From positions 310,001-374,000 of the forward strand of contig CP141893.1 of assembly GCA_036871055.1 (NCBI GenBank): 64,000 bases of DNA. Reading direction: 5' to 3'. Numbering within the stretch: the first letter of the stretch is position 1; every line of letters starts with the position of its first letter. The notes under the pieces are model-generated. The model was given only the letters and a program-made list of their open reading frames with translations, had not been told where the DNA came from and made no database searches. The DNA comes from Bisbaumannia sp015645095. GTDB taxonomy: Bacteria; Pseudomonadota; Gammaproteobacteria; Pseudomonadales; Halomonadaceae. Positions 1 through 8,246 of this stretch are shown piece by piece. A program made the position numbers and the translations under genes.

Positions 1-2
1 CG

Positions 3-200
3 GATGGGGTGCCCTTTATCGGCGCCGTGCCCGGCTTCCGTAACCTGCACGTCAACGCGGGACACTACCGCAACGGCCTGGTGCTGGCGCCGGCCTCGAC
101 CCGCCTGCTGGTGGATGGCCTGCTGGGTCGGGAGCCGATCCTCGACCCGGCGCCCTATGCGATGGGGTCAGACCCCGGCGGAGCCGAGTCTGCGCGTTAG
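3..200 (+). CDS. thiO: Glycine oxidase ThiO-like FAD oxidoreductase, C-terminal fragment
   Basis: Open from the window edge in frame 3, this is the last 65 codons of an FAD-dependent amine oxidase. The segment PFIGAVPG followed by NAGHYRNGLVLAPAS is the conserved C-terminal FAD-binding part of glycine oxidase and D-amino-acid oxidase family proteins. ThiO makes the imine used for the thiazole of thiamine. The final residues after DPAPYA (MGSDPGGAESAR) do not look like the family. They are encoded by the first arm of an inverted repeat at 164-176, so the natural end seems to have been replaced by repeat sequence. Family is fairly sure; ThiO rather than another DAO paralogue is inference because only the tail is visible. 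Confidence 0.7.
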   Translation, partial: DGVPFIGAVPGFRNLHVNAGHYRNGLVLAPASTRLLVDGLLGREPILDPAPYAMGSDPGGAESAR

Positions 201-243
201 GAGCCCCCTGACAGGCTTCGTGACTTGGCTGGGGTCTGACCCC
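164..243. repeat. REP-like inverted repeat pair
   Basis: GGGGTCAGACCCC at 164-176 and GGGGTCTGACCCC at 231-243 are exact reverse complements of each other, and each arm is itself nearly palindromic. The 54-bp interval contains the stop codon of the ThiO-like gene. Such short paired GC-rich units resemble REP/BIME elements scattered between genes in gammaproteobacteria. No second pair was found in this window, so the assignment to a repeat family is inference. Confidence 0.6.
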
Positions 244-253
244 GTAGCGGCAG

Positions 254-517
254 TTACTCGCTTTTCTGCTCTTCCAGGTATTTGTCGCGATGGGCGCTGG
301 AGCAGAACCAGTCGCCCCGTTCGCGCAGGGCATCGGTCTCCGGCAGATGCACCTGACAGTAGCGGCAGCGCACCATCTGCCCTTCGCTGGCGGCGTTGTC
401 GTCGGCTTCCAGGAGCTCTTCCCGGTCGAGCTTCCACTCCCGGTACATGCGGTAGAGCTTGAGGCCGGCGAAGAAGAGCAGGGCGAAGATAATCAGGCGT
501 ATCAGCAAGAGGTTCAT
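254..517 (-). CDS. PP0621-family small membrane protein with zinc-ribbon-like motif
   Basis: An 87-residue protein with one N-terminal membrane helix (about residues 3-20), a basic stretch, and a C-terminal cysteine cluster: Cys51-x2-Cys54, then Cys72 and His76. This layout matches the PP0621 family of uncharacterised gammaproteobacterial proteins. The soluble tail is probably a small metal-binding ribbon on the cytoplasmic face. It is divergent from nadE, with about 100 bp between the two starts, so the intergenic region probably holds both promoters. No function is known to me. Confidence 0.7.
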   Translation of the reverse strand: MNLLLIRLIIFALLFFAGLKLYRMYREWKLDREELLEADDNAASEGQMVRCRYCQVHLPETDALRERGDWFCSSAHRDKYLEEQKSE

Positions 518-616
518 CCTAGGGTGGCTCCCTGGTCGGGCGGCTTGGCTTTGCTACCTGAGCGGCCATGCGGGACAATGTGGGTTACCCGAGAGTTTCG
601 AGAGATTTCCGCGACC

Positions 617-2248
617 ATGCAAGACCTGACGCTGGTGATGGCCCAACTCGACCCCCTGGTCGGTGATATTCCCGGCAATACCGAGCGCGCCATCGAGGCG
701 GTGCGGGAAGCCCGGATCGAGCATGGGGCCGATATCGTGGTGCTGCCGGAGCTGTGCCTGACCGGTTATCCGCCGGAGGACCTGCTGCTGCGCCCCTCCC
801 TGGAGACGCGGCTGCGCGAGGCGCGGTCGCGGATGGCCGAGAAGGTGGCCGCCGGGGTACTGGTGATCGTCGGCTACCCGGGCATCCGCGAGGGCAAGCG
901 CTACAACCTGGCCGGCCTGCTCTACAACGGCGAGTGGCTCGACGAGTATGCCAAGCAGAGCCTGCCCAACTATCAGGTCTTCGACGAGCAGCGTTACTTC
1001 GAGGCGGGCCGGGAGCCCCTGGTGATCGACCACCAGGGCGTGCGCCTGGGCATCCTGATCTGCGAGGACCTGTGGGCCGAGAGCCCGGTGCTCCAGGCCC
1101 GGGATGCCGGCGCCGATATCCTGATCAGCCTCAACGCCTCGCCCTTCCACCATGACAAGCCCGCCGAGCGCCTGGCGCTGCTCAAGGCGCGGGCCGCCGA
1201 GGCGCGTCGCCCCCTGGTCTACGCCAACATGATCGGCGGCCAGGACGAGCTGGTCTTCGATGGCGGCTCCGCCTGCGTCGATGCCGAGGGCGAGTTGCGG
1301 GTCCAGGCCCCCCACTGGGAGGTGGGCCTGATGCCGGTGCAGTTCATCAATATCGATGGCCTCTGGGTGCCCCAGGCAGGCGAGTGCGTGTCGGTACCCG
1401 ACCCGGAGGAGAACCTCTACTGTGCCCTGGTCACCGGGCTGCGCGACTACGTCAACAAGAGTGGCTTCCAGGGCGTGGTGCTGGGGCTCTCCGGCGGCAT
1501 CGATTCGGCGCTGTCCCTGGCCATCGCCGTCGATGCCCTGGGCCCGGAGCGGGTCCAGGCGGTGATGATGCCCTACCACTACACCGCCGAGATCTCCCAG
1601 GAGGATGCCGCCGAGCAGGCGAGGCTGCTGGGGGTGCACTACGAGGTGCTGCCCATCGCCCCCATGGTGGAGGCCTTTACCACCACCCTGGCGGAGAGCT
1701 TCGCCGGTACCGAGCGGGACACCACCGAGGAGAACCTGCAGTCGCGCACCCGGGGCGTGCTGCTGATGGCGATCTCCAACAAGAAGGGGCTGATGGTACT
1801 GACCACCGGCAACAAGAGCGAGATGGCGGTGGGTTATGCCACCCTCTACGGCGACATGGTGGGGGGTTACAACGCCCTCAAGGACGTCTACAAGACCTGG
1901 GTCTATCGCCTGGCCCGCTGGCGCAATGCCCAGGAGCCGGCGATCCCCGAGCGGGTCATCGAGCGCCCGCCCTCGGCGGAACTGGCGCCGGACCAACAGG
2001 ACAGCGACTCCCTGCCCGACTACGACACCCTGGATGCCATCCTGGTGCGCTATATCGAGGGGGACATGAGTGCCGAGGCGATCATCGCCGCCGGCTTCGG
2101 CCGGGACGATGTCTATCGGGTGGTGAGCCTGGTGGATCGCTGCGAGTACAAGCGGCGCCAGGCCCCGGTGGGGGTGCGGGTGACGCCCCGAGGCTTCGGC
2201 CGCGACCGCCGCTATCCCATCGTCAATGGCTGGCAGCCCGGCGACTAG
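617..2248 (+). CDS. nadE: Glutamine-dependent NAD+ synthase
   Basis: A 543-residue two-domain NAD synthetase that amidates nicotinic acid adenine dinucleotide to NAD+ with ammonia from glutamine. The N-terminal nitrilase-type glutaminase domain shows the catalytic triad Glu45, Lys113 and Cys149 (in ILICEDLW). The C-terminal ATP-pyrophosphatase domain carries the PP-loop SGGIDS at 292-297. The length equals the usual 540 or so of the glutamine-dependent form. The frame is open upstream to 290, but homology begins at MQDLTLVMAQLDP, so the ATG at 617 is chosen; the ribosome-binding site there is weak. It converges with bamD across a shared hairpin terminator. Confidence 0.95.
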   Translation: MQDLTLVMAQLDPLVGDIPGNTERAIEAVREARIEHGADIVVLPELCLTGYPPEDLLLRPSLETRLREARSRMAEKVAAGVLVIVGYPGIREGKRYNLAGLLYNGEWLDEYAKQSLPNYQVFDEQRYFEAGREPLVIDHQGVRLGILICEDLWAESPVLQARDAGADILISLNASPFHHDKPAERLALLKARAAEARRPLVYANMIGGQDELVFDGGSACVDAEGELRVQAPHWEVGLMPVQFINIDGLWVPQAGECVSVPDPEENLYCALVTGLRDYVNKSGFQGVVLGLSGGIDSALSLAIAVDALGPERVQAVMMPYHYTAEISQEDAAEQARLLGVHYEVLPIAPMVEAFTTTLAESFAGTERDTTEENLQSRTRGVLLMAISNKKGLMVLTTGNKSEMAVGYATLYGDMVGGYNALKDVYKTWVYRLARWRNAQEPAIPERVIERPPSAELAPDQQDSDSLPDYDTLDAILVRYIEGDMSAEAIIAAGFGRDDVYRVVSLVDRCEYKRRQAPVGVRVTPRGFGRDRRYPIVNGWQPGD

Positions 2249-2280
2249 GCCGGCGAGGCGGGAAGCCAAGGCCCCAACGC

Positions 2281-2308
2281 AAGACGCCACCCCTCGGGGT
2301 GGCGTCTT
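2281..2308. terminator. Shared bidirectional terminator of nadE and bamD
   Basis: A perfect 13-bp stem (AAGACGCCACCCC pairing with GGGGTGGCGTCTT) with a two-base loop lies between the convergent ends of nadE and bamD. The A-run on the left and T-run on the right allow termination in both directions. Confidence 0.8.
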
Positions 2309-2332
2309 GCTTGCCGGGTGGCGTGGGTCGGC

Positions 2333-3142
2333 TCAGGCCGAGATTGCCGGAGCGCCCACGTGCCTGGGCTGGAAGGCACGGCCCCGCAGTTGTTCGTGGT
2401 CGGGGGCGTTGTCGATCAGGGTGCGCAGCACCTCCCTGGCCCGGTCGTTCATCTCCAGGCCCAGGTAGCCTTCCACCATCACCGCCAGGGCATCCCGGGT
2501 GGCCGGGGTCTCCGGGTAGTTCTCGACCACCCAGCGGCCGCGCTCCACGGCGGCCAGGTAGGCGCCGCGGCGCAGGTAGAAGTCGGCCACATGCAGCTCA
2601 TGCTGGGCCAGCAGGTTGCGCAGGTAGACGATGCGCTGGCGAGCGTCGGGGGCGTATTCGCTCTCCGGGTAGCGGTCCACCAGGGCGCGGAAGTCGGTGT
2701 AGGCATCGCGGCTGGCGCCCAGGTCACGCTTGGAGATATCGATCAGGCGCAGCCGCTCGAGGCTGAAGCGCCCCGCTTGCCAGGAGGCCAGGCCGCGCAT
2801 GTAGAGGGCGTAGTCGGCCTGGGGGTGGCTGGGGTGCAGGCGAATGAAACGGTTCGCCGCGGCCCGGGTCGCCTCCCAGTTACGGGTCTGGTAGTAGGCG
2901 TAGATCAGGTCGAGCTGGGTCTGCTCGGCGTAGTCGCCGAAGGGGAAGCGGGTATCCAGCGCCTCCAGCTCCTCCACCGCCGTGGTGTAGCGATTGCCGT
3001 CCAGGGAGCCGCGTGCCTGCTCGTAGAGCTTGCGCTCCTCGAGCTCGGGGACGCTCTCGGTGGTCGTGGAGGCACAGCCGGCGAGCAGCAGGGCGGCCAG
3101 GGCGAAGGCACCGAGCCGGGTGCCGCTGGTAGAAACGCGCAT
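2333..3142 (-). CDS. bamD: Outer membrane assembly lipoprotein BamD
   Basis: BamD is the essential lipoprotein of the BAM complex that inserts beta-barrel proteins into the outer membrane. The protein has a lipoprotein signal peptide with lipobox LAGC (Cys23 from this start), followed by tetratricopeptide-type helical repeats; segments such as RFPFGDYAEQ and RYPESEYAPDA are family landmarks. The 269-residue length is a little above the E. coli protein. An AGGA ribosome-binding site sits five bases before the ATG at 3142; in-frame starts at 3148 and a TTG at 3163 are possible. It is divergent from rluD, as in many gammaproteobacteria. Confidence 0.93.
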   Translation of the reverse strand: MRVSTSGTRLGAFALAALLLAGCASTTTESVPELEERKLYEQARGSLDGNRYTTAVEELEALDTRFPFGDYAEQTQLDLIYAYYQTRNWEATRAAANRFIRLHPSHPQADYALYMRGLASWQAGRFSLERLRLIDISKRDLGASRDAYTDFRALVDRYPESEYAPDARQRIVYLRNLLAQHELHVADFYLRRGAYLAAVERGRWVVENYPETPATRDALAVMVEGYLGLEMNDRAREVLRTLIDNAPDHEQLRGRAFQPRHVGAPAISA

Positions 3143-3266
3143 TATCATCCTCGCATCAAACAACCCGGGGGCCGTGGTAGAATCGCCCCACTATAAAGCA
3201 CCCACTATAAAACACCCAGGCCCTGGCGGGAAAACCCGGGTGTCAGCGGAGGCCAACGCCAGACCC

Positions 3267-4226
3267 ATGCCCGAGATTCTCAATCGTGAAGCCCGTGTGC
3301 TCGACGCCCAGGCCGGCCAGCGCCTGGATCAGGCCGCGGCGGAGCTGTTCGGCGACTTCTCCCGGGAGCGCCTCAAGCAGTGGATCCTGCAGGGGGCCCT
3401 GACCCTGGATGGCGCCCCGGCGCGACCCAAGGCCAAGGTCTACGGCGGCGAGACCCTGCGCCTGGCGGCCGAGCTGGAGGAGCAGACCGCCCAGCACCGG
3501 GCTCAGGCCATCGACCTGACGATCGTCCACGAGGACGAGGCGGTGCTGGTGATCGACAAGCCCGCCGACCTGGTGGTGCATCCGGCGGCGGGCAACCCCG
3601 ACGGCACCCTGCTCAATGCCCTGCTGCACCACTGTCCGAGCCTCTCCCAGGTGCCCCGGGCCGGCATCGTGCACCGCCTCGACAAGGACACCACCGGCCT
3701 GATGGTGGTGGCCAAGACCCTGAGCGCCCAGGCGGCCCTGGTGGAGCAGCTTCAGGCGCGGACGGTCTCCCGGGAGTATGACGCCGTGGTCGCCGGGGTG
3801 ATGACCGCCGGCGGCAAGGTGGACGCGCCCATCGGCCGTCACCCCAAGGATCGCAAGCGCCAGGCGGTGGTCGCCGGCGGCAAGCCGGCGGTCACCCACT
3901 ATCGAGTGGTGGAGCGCTTCCGCGGCCACACCCATGTGCGCTGTCGCCTGGAGACCGGGCGCACCCACCAGATCCGCGTGCACCTGGCGCACCTGCGTTT
4001 TCCCCTGGTGGGCGACCCGGTCTATGGCGGGCGCCTCAAGCTGCCGCCGGGGGCCGCGGATGAGCTCAAGGAGCTGCTGCGGCTCTTCCCCCGCCAGGCC
4101 CTGCATGCCCGCAAGCTGGCCTTCGTGCATCCCGTCAGCGGGGAGGAGGTGACCTTTCGGGCGCCCCTGCCCGACGATATGCTGGCGCTGCTCGACTACC
4201 TGCGTGACGACAGCGAGGGGGTGTGA
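3267..4226 (+). CDS. rluD: 23S rRNA pseudouridine(1911/1915/1917) synthase RluD
   Basis: RluD isomerises three uridines in helix 69 of 23S rRNA. The 319-residue protein has an N-terminal S4-like RNA-binding domain (QRLDQAAAELF) and the RluA-family catalytic motif HRLDKDTTGLM, whose Asp139 sits at the same number as the E. coli catalytic aspartate. ATG 3267 starts the conserved region; the frame is open further upstream, but that part crosses the divergent bamD start. The stop overlaps the pgeF start by one base (TGATG), so the two are translationally coupled. Confidence 0.95.
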   Translation: MPEILNREARVLDAQAGQRLDQAAAELFGDFSRERLKQWILQGALTLDGAPARPKAKVYGGETLRLAAELEEQTAQHRAQAIDLTIVHEDEAVLVIDKPADLVVHPAAGNPDGTLLNALLHHCPSLSQVPRAGIVHRLDKDTTGLMVVAKTLSAQAALVEQLQARTVSREYDAVVAGVMTAGGKVDAPIGRHPKDRKRQAVVAGGKPAVTHYRVVERFRGHTHVRCRLETGRTHQIRVHLAHLRFPLVGDPVYGGRLKLPPGAADELKELLRLFPRQALHARKLAFVHPVSGEEVTFRAPLPDDMLALLDYLRDDSEGV

Positions 4227-4987
4227 TGAACGACGCCTACGACGAGGCCCTGCAGCCGACCCTGCTGCTGCCGGACTGGCCGGCGCCCAGCACCGTGGGG
4301 GCCTTCGTGACCACCCGCGAGACCGGCCCCAGCCAGGGCCCTTTCGCGGCCTTCAACACCGCCCGCCATGTGGGTGACGAGCCCGCCATGGTGGAGCGCT
4401 GCCGGGAGCTGTTGCGCGCCGAGCTGGACGACGACCGCCCCCTGCTATGGCTCGACCAGGTGCATGGCGCCAAGGTGCAACTGGGTTATGTGGCGGACAT
4501 TCCCCAGGCGGATGCCGCCGTGGCCCTGGACCAGCGCTATGCCTGCGTGGTGCAGACCGCCGATTGCCTGCCGGTGTTCTTCTGTGATCGCCGTGGCACC
4601 CGGGTGGGGTTGGCCCACGCCGGCTGGCGCGGTCTGGCCGGCGGGGTGCTGGAGGCCACGGTGGCGTCCCTGCGCTGTGAGCCGGAGGAGCTGATGGTGT
4701 GGCTGGGGCCGGCGATCTCCAAGGCGCAGTTCGAGGTGGGGCCCGAGGTCTTCGAGGCCTTCGTCGCCTTCCAGCCCGAGGCCGCCGACGCCTTCGAGCC
4801 CAGCCCCTACCGCCTGGGGCACTATATGGCGGATATCTACCGCCTGGCGCGGCTGCGCCTGGAGCGCCTGGGCATCGGCCAGATCAGCGGTGGCCACTTC
4901 TGCACCGCCTGCGAGCCGCGCTTCTACTCCCACCGCCGCGACGACGGCCAGACCGGGCGCATGGCCAGCGTGATCTGGCTACGCTAG
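4226..4987 (+). CDS. pgeF: Peptidoglycan editing factor PgeF (YfiH, laccase-domain family)
   Basis: A 253-residue member of the YfiH/multicopper polyphenol oxidase-like family, shown in E. coli to keep L-serine out of the peptidoglycan stem peptide. The metal-site landmarks are present: WLDQVHG near residue 83, VQTADCLPV, and LAHAGWRG. The start is ATG 4226, one base into the rluD stop codon, preceded by GAGGGGG; a GTG at 4223 would also fit. The rluD-pgeF pair followed by clpB is a common gammaproteobacterial order. Confidence 0.9.
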   Translation: MNDAYDEALQPTLLLPDWPAPSTVGAFVTTRETGPSQGPFAAFNTARHVGDEPAMVERCRELLRAELDDDRPLLWLDQVHGAKVQLGYVADIPQADAAVALDQRYACVVQTADCLPVFFCDRRGTRVGLAHAGWRGLAGGVLEATVASLRCEPEELMVWLGPAISKAQFEVGPEVFEAFVAFQPEAADAFEPSPYRLGHYMADIYRLARLRLERLGIGQISGGHFCTACEPRFYSHRRDDGQTGRMASVIWLR

Positions 4988-5015
4988 CCCGGCTGCGCCG
5001 GCAGCGGGAAGAAAC

Positions 5016-5046
5016 ATCGCCCCCATGGCCTTGCCATGGGGGCGAT
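5016..5046 (+). terminator. Terminator after rluD-pgeF
   Basis: A 14-bp perfect stem (ATCGCCCCCATGGC with GCCATGGGGGCGAT) and a three-base loop lie 28 bases past the pgeF stop. No strong T-run follows. Confidence 0.65.
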
Positions 5047-5108
5047 CAGCATGATGCCGCCTCCCGCTTGATCTATATCAACCCGCCGGGGTTATTCCCC
5101 CCGCGCCT

Positions 5109-5136
5109 CTTGAAAGCCGCCTAGCCTACCTCCATT
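5109..5136 (+). promoter_or_regulatory. Heat-shock (sigma-32) promoter of clpB
   Basis: CTTGAAA at 5109-5115 matches the sigma-32 -35 element exactly. CCTCCATT at 5129-5136 resembles the -10 element CCCCATNT, with a 13-base spacer, inside the known 11-16 range. It lies about 70 bases upstream of the clpB start. Heat-shock control of clpB is established in related bacteria; use here is inferred from the match. Confidence 0.8.
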
Positions 5137-5207
5137 GATTAGGTCAAGACATGATCAAGGGTCAGGCGGTGCGTCCGAACGTATCGCTACCCCGAAGGAG
5201 GAGAGCG

Positions 5208-7790
5208 ATGCGCTTCGAGAAATTCACCAGCAAGCTGCAGAACGCCATTGCCGAGGCCCAGTCCCTGGCGGTGGGGCATGGCCATAACCAGATCGACCCC
5301 GGTCACCTGCTGATGGCGCTGCTGGAGACCCAGGACACCGGCATCAAGGCGCTGGTCCAGAAGGCCGGTGGTGACGCGACCAGGCTGCGCGGTGACCTCA
5401 AGCAGTACCTGGAAGACCTGCCCCGGGTCGGCCAGTTCGATGGCGAGGTACAGCCCTCCCGGGACCTGGTGCGGCTCTTCAACCTGGTCGACCGGGAGGC
5501 CCAGAAGCGCGGCGATCAATTCATCGCCAGCGAACTGGTGCTGCTGGCCGCCCTGGAGATGAACCATGCGGTGAGCAAGCTGCTGGCCCGGGCCGGCCTC
5601 GAGGCCAAGGCCCTGAGCGCGGCCATCGACAGCCTGCGCGGCGGCGAGCGGGTCAGCGACGCCAACGCCGAGGAGAGCCGCGAGGCGCTGGAGAAGTACA
5701 CCCTGGACCTCACCGAGCGGGCGGCCAGCGGCAAGCTCGATCCGGTGATCGGTCGCGACGACGAGATTCGCCGCACCATCCAGGTGCTGCAGCGGCGCAC
5801 CAAGAACAACCCGGTGCTGATCGGCGAGCCCGGCGTCGGCAAGACCGCCATCGTCGAGGGGCTGGCCAGCCGCATCGTCAACGGCGAGGTGCCGGAGGGG
5901 CTCAAGGACAAGCGCGTGCTCTCCCTGGACATGGGCTCGCTGCTGGCCGGGGCCAAGTTCCGCGGCGAGTTCGAGGAGCGCCTCAAGGCGGTGCTCAAGG
6001 AGCTCTCCCAGGAAGAGGGCCGGGTGATCCTGTTTATCGACGAGCTGCACACCATGGTCGGCGCCGGCAAGGCCGAGGGCGCCATGGACGCCGGCAACAT
6101 GCTCAAGCCGGCGCTGGCCCGCGGCGAGCTGCACTGCGTGGGCGCCACCACCCTGGACGAGTATCGCCAGTACATCGAGAAGGACGCGGCCCTGGAGCGG
6201 CGCTTCCAGAAGGTGCTGGTGGACGAGCCCAGCGAGGAGGACACCATCGCCATCCTGCGCGGCCTCAAGGAGCGCTACGAGGTGCACCACGGGGTGGATA
6301 TCACCGACGGCGCCATCATCGCCGCGGCCAAGCTCTCCAGCCGCTACATCACCGACCGTCAGCTGCCCGACAAGGCGATCGACCTGGTCGATGAGGCCTC
6401 CTCGCGGATTCGCATGGAACTCGACTCCAAGCCCGAGGAGATGGATCGCCTGGATCGCCGCCTGATCCAGCTGAAGATGGAGCGCGAGCACCTCAAGAAG
6501 GAGACCGACGAGGCCTCCAAGAAGCGCCTCGAGACCCTGGAGGAGCAGATCGAGGCGCTGGCCCGGGAGTACGCCGACCTGGAGGAGATCTGGAAGGCCG
6601 AGAAGGCCAGCATCCAGGGCGCGGCCCAGTTCAAGGACGAGCTCGATCGGGCCCGGGTGGAGCTGGAGCAGGCCCGTCGCCAGGGCGACCTGGGGCGCAT
6701 GTCGGAGCTGCAGTACGGGGTGATTCCGGCGCTCGAGCGCAAGATCCAGGAGGCCGGCGAGGGCGAGGCGGATACCGCCAAGCACCAGCTGCTGCGCTCC
6801 AACGTCACCGAGGAGGAGATCGCCGAGGTGGTCTCCCGCTGGACCGGCATCCCGGTGGCCAAGATGCTCGAGGGCGAGCGCGACAAGCTGCTGCGCATGG
6901 AGGAGGCCCTCCACGAGCGGGTGATCGGCCAGGACGAGGCGGTCAAGGCGGTGGCCAATGCGGTGCGCCGCTCCCGGGCCGGGCTCGCCGACCCCAACCG
7001 CCCCAATGGCTCCTTCCTGTTCCTCGGTCCCACCGGGGTGGGCAAGACCGAGCTCTGCAAGTCGCTGGCCAATTTCCTCTTCGATACCGAGGAGGCGATG
7101 GTGCGCATCGACATGTCGGAGTTCATGGAGAAGCACTCGGTGGCGCGGCTGATCGGTGCGCCTCCCGGCTACGTGGGCTACGAGGAGGGCGGCTACCTGA
7201 CCGAGGCGGTGCGTCGCAAGCCCTACTCGGTGCTCTTGCTCGACGAGGTGGAGAAGGCGCACCCGGACGTCTTCAATATCCTCCTGCAGGTGCTCGAGGA
7301 TGGTCGCCTGACCGACGGCCAGGGGCGCACCGTGGACTTCCGCAACACCGTGATCGTGATGACCTCCAACATGGGCTCGGATGTCATCCAGCGCCTGGGC
7401 GGCGACGATAGCCACTACGAGGAGATGAAGAGCGCGGTGATGGAGGTGGTGGGCAATCACTTCCGCCCGGAGCTGATCAACCGCATCGACGAGGTGGTGG
7501 TCTTCCACGCCCTCGGCCAGGAGCAGATCCAGGCCATCGCCGGCATCCAGCTCGATCGCCTGCGGGCGCGGCTGGCCGAACACGACCTGGCCCTGGAGGT
7601 CAGCGACGAGGCCCTGGCCCAGCTCGCCGTGGTGGGCTTCGATCCGGTATTCGGGGCGCGGCCGCTCAAGCGCGCCATCCAGAGCCGTATCGAGAATCCC
7701 CTGGCCCAGGACCTGCTGGCGGGCCATTACCTGCCCGGCGACACCATCCATGTGGAGGCCGAGGAGGGCCATCTGGTGTTCCACAAGTAA
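5208..7790 (+). CDS. clpB: ATP-dependent chaperone ClpB
   Basis: An 860-residue Hsp100 disaggregase that works with DnaK to pull proteins out of aggregates. It has an N-terminal Clp_N repeat domain, AAA domain 1 with Walker A GEPGVGKT at 206-213 and Walker B LFIDELH, the long coiled-coil middle domain (about 410-530, rich in E, K and R) that separates ClpB from ClpA, and AAA domain 2 with GPTGVGKT at 607-614. The start ATG 5208 follows a strong AAGGAGGAG site at 5195-5203; an upstream in-frame ATG at 5151 is less likely. Transcription is probably from the sigma-32 promoter just upstream. Confidence 0.97.
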   Translation: MRFEKFTSKLQNAIAEAQSLAVGHGHNQIDPGHLLMALLETQDTGIKALVQKAGGDATRLRGDLKQYLEDLPRVGQFDGEVQPSRDLVRLFNLVDREAQKRGDQFIASELVLLAALEMNHAVSKLLARAGLEAKALSAAIDSLRGGERVSDANAEESREALEKYTLDLTERAASGKLDPVIGRDDEIRRTIQVLQRRTKNNPVLIGEPGVGKTAIVEGLASRIVNGEVPEGLKDKRVLSLDMGSLLAGAKFRGEFEERLKAVLKELSQEEGRVILFIDELHTMVGAGKAEGAMDAGNMLKPALARGELHCVGATTLDEYRQYIEKDAALERRFQKVLVDEPSEEDTIAILRGLKERYEVHHGVDITDGAIIAAAKLSSRYITDRQLPDKAIDLVDEASSRIRMELDSKPEEMDRLDRRLIQLKMEREHLKKETDEASKKRLETLEEQIEALAREYADLEEIWKAEKASIQGAAQFKDELDRARVELEQARRQGDLGRMSELQYGVIPALERKIQEAGEGEADTAKHQLLRSNVTEEEIAEVVSRWTGIPVAKMLEGERDKLLRMEEALHERVIGQDEAVKAVANAVRRSRAGLADPNRPNGSFLFLGPTGVGKTELCKSLANFLFDTEEAMVRIDMSEFMEKHSVARLIGAPPGYVGYEEGGYLTEAVRRKPYSVLLLDEVEKAHPDVFNILLQVLEDGRLTDGQGRTVDFRNTVIVMTSNMGSDVIQRLGGDDSHYEEMKSAVMEVVGNHFRPELINRIDEVVVFHALGQEQIQAIAGIQLDRLRARLAEHDLALEVSDEALAQLAVVGFDPVFGARPLKRAIQSRIENPLAQDLLAGHYLPGDTIHVEAEEGHLVFHK

Positions 7791-7814
7791 CCGTCGAGCC
7801 TCCCAGCGGGCATC

Positions 7815-7842
7815 GCGGGCCCACCCCTCGGGGTGGGCCCGC
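7815..7842 (+). terminator. Terminator after clpB
   Basis: A 13-bp perfect stem (GCGGGCCCACCCC with GGGGTGGGCCCGC) around a two-base loop, 25 bases past the clpB stop. Only a short T-rich stretch follows. Confidence 0.65.
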
Positions 7843-8246
7843 GCGCTTCTGGGGACGCTCGTGGCGAGAATTCTTGCCGAATCGGCCTGTTTGGGCTACT
7901 CGAGCGCCCCTGGCGGTTGACAGCCTCGCGATGCTATTGGAATCTTGACGGTTCCTGATCGCGGGCGCGGACTCCGCTGGGCAACCCCCAGATACCGCGT
8001 GAAGGGTAGGCCGCAGGGCCTCTACCCGCCGAAGGACTTCCGGGCTTGGGCTATCCGCCTGGCCTGGCCAATGCCCCGACGCGGCGAACCGCCGCGATGA
8101 GAGTGCAGGCCCTAACCGGGCCCCATCAGCCAGGGTTTGGCATCAGGTGCCGGCACGGGCCGGCAGCGGCGTACCGCCGCACTCGAACTCCACCACCGCC
8201 TGATGCGGTGGGGACTCGCACTCGAGACCTCCAGGGGAGAAACACA
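7843..8246 (+). promoter_or_regulatory. Long leader region of the ilvIH operon
   Basis: About 400 bases without a convincing gene precede ilvI. A TTGACA at 7917-7922 is a candidate -35, with only a poor -10 (GAATCT, 17 bases further). Downstream lie several GC-rich hairpins, the clearest being CCACCGC at 8193-8199 with GCGGTGG at 8205-8211, about 35 bases before the start codon. I looked for an Ile/Leu/Val-rich leader peptide of the classical attenuation type and found none in any forward frame. The region may hold regulatory RNA structure, but nothing matches a riboswitch I know. Confidence 0.4.

Noticed and set aside
5187..7784. 865-codon open frame antisense to clpB
   Set aside because: Same compositional shadow; no domain, and clpB on the other strand is complete and highly conserved.
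7999..8100. 33-codon frame (from GTG) in the ilvIH leader as an attenuator peptide
   Set aside because: It is not enriched in Ile, Leu or Val codons and has no ribosome-binding site of note.
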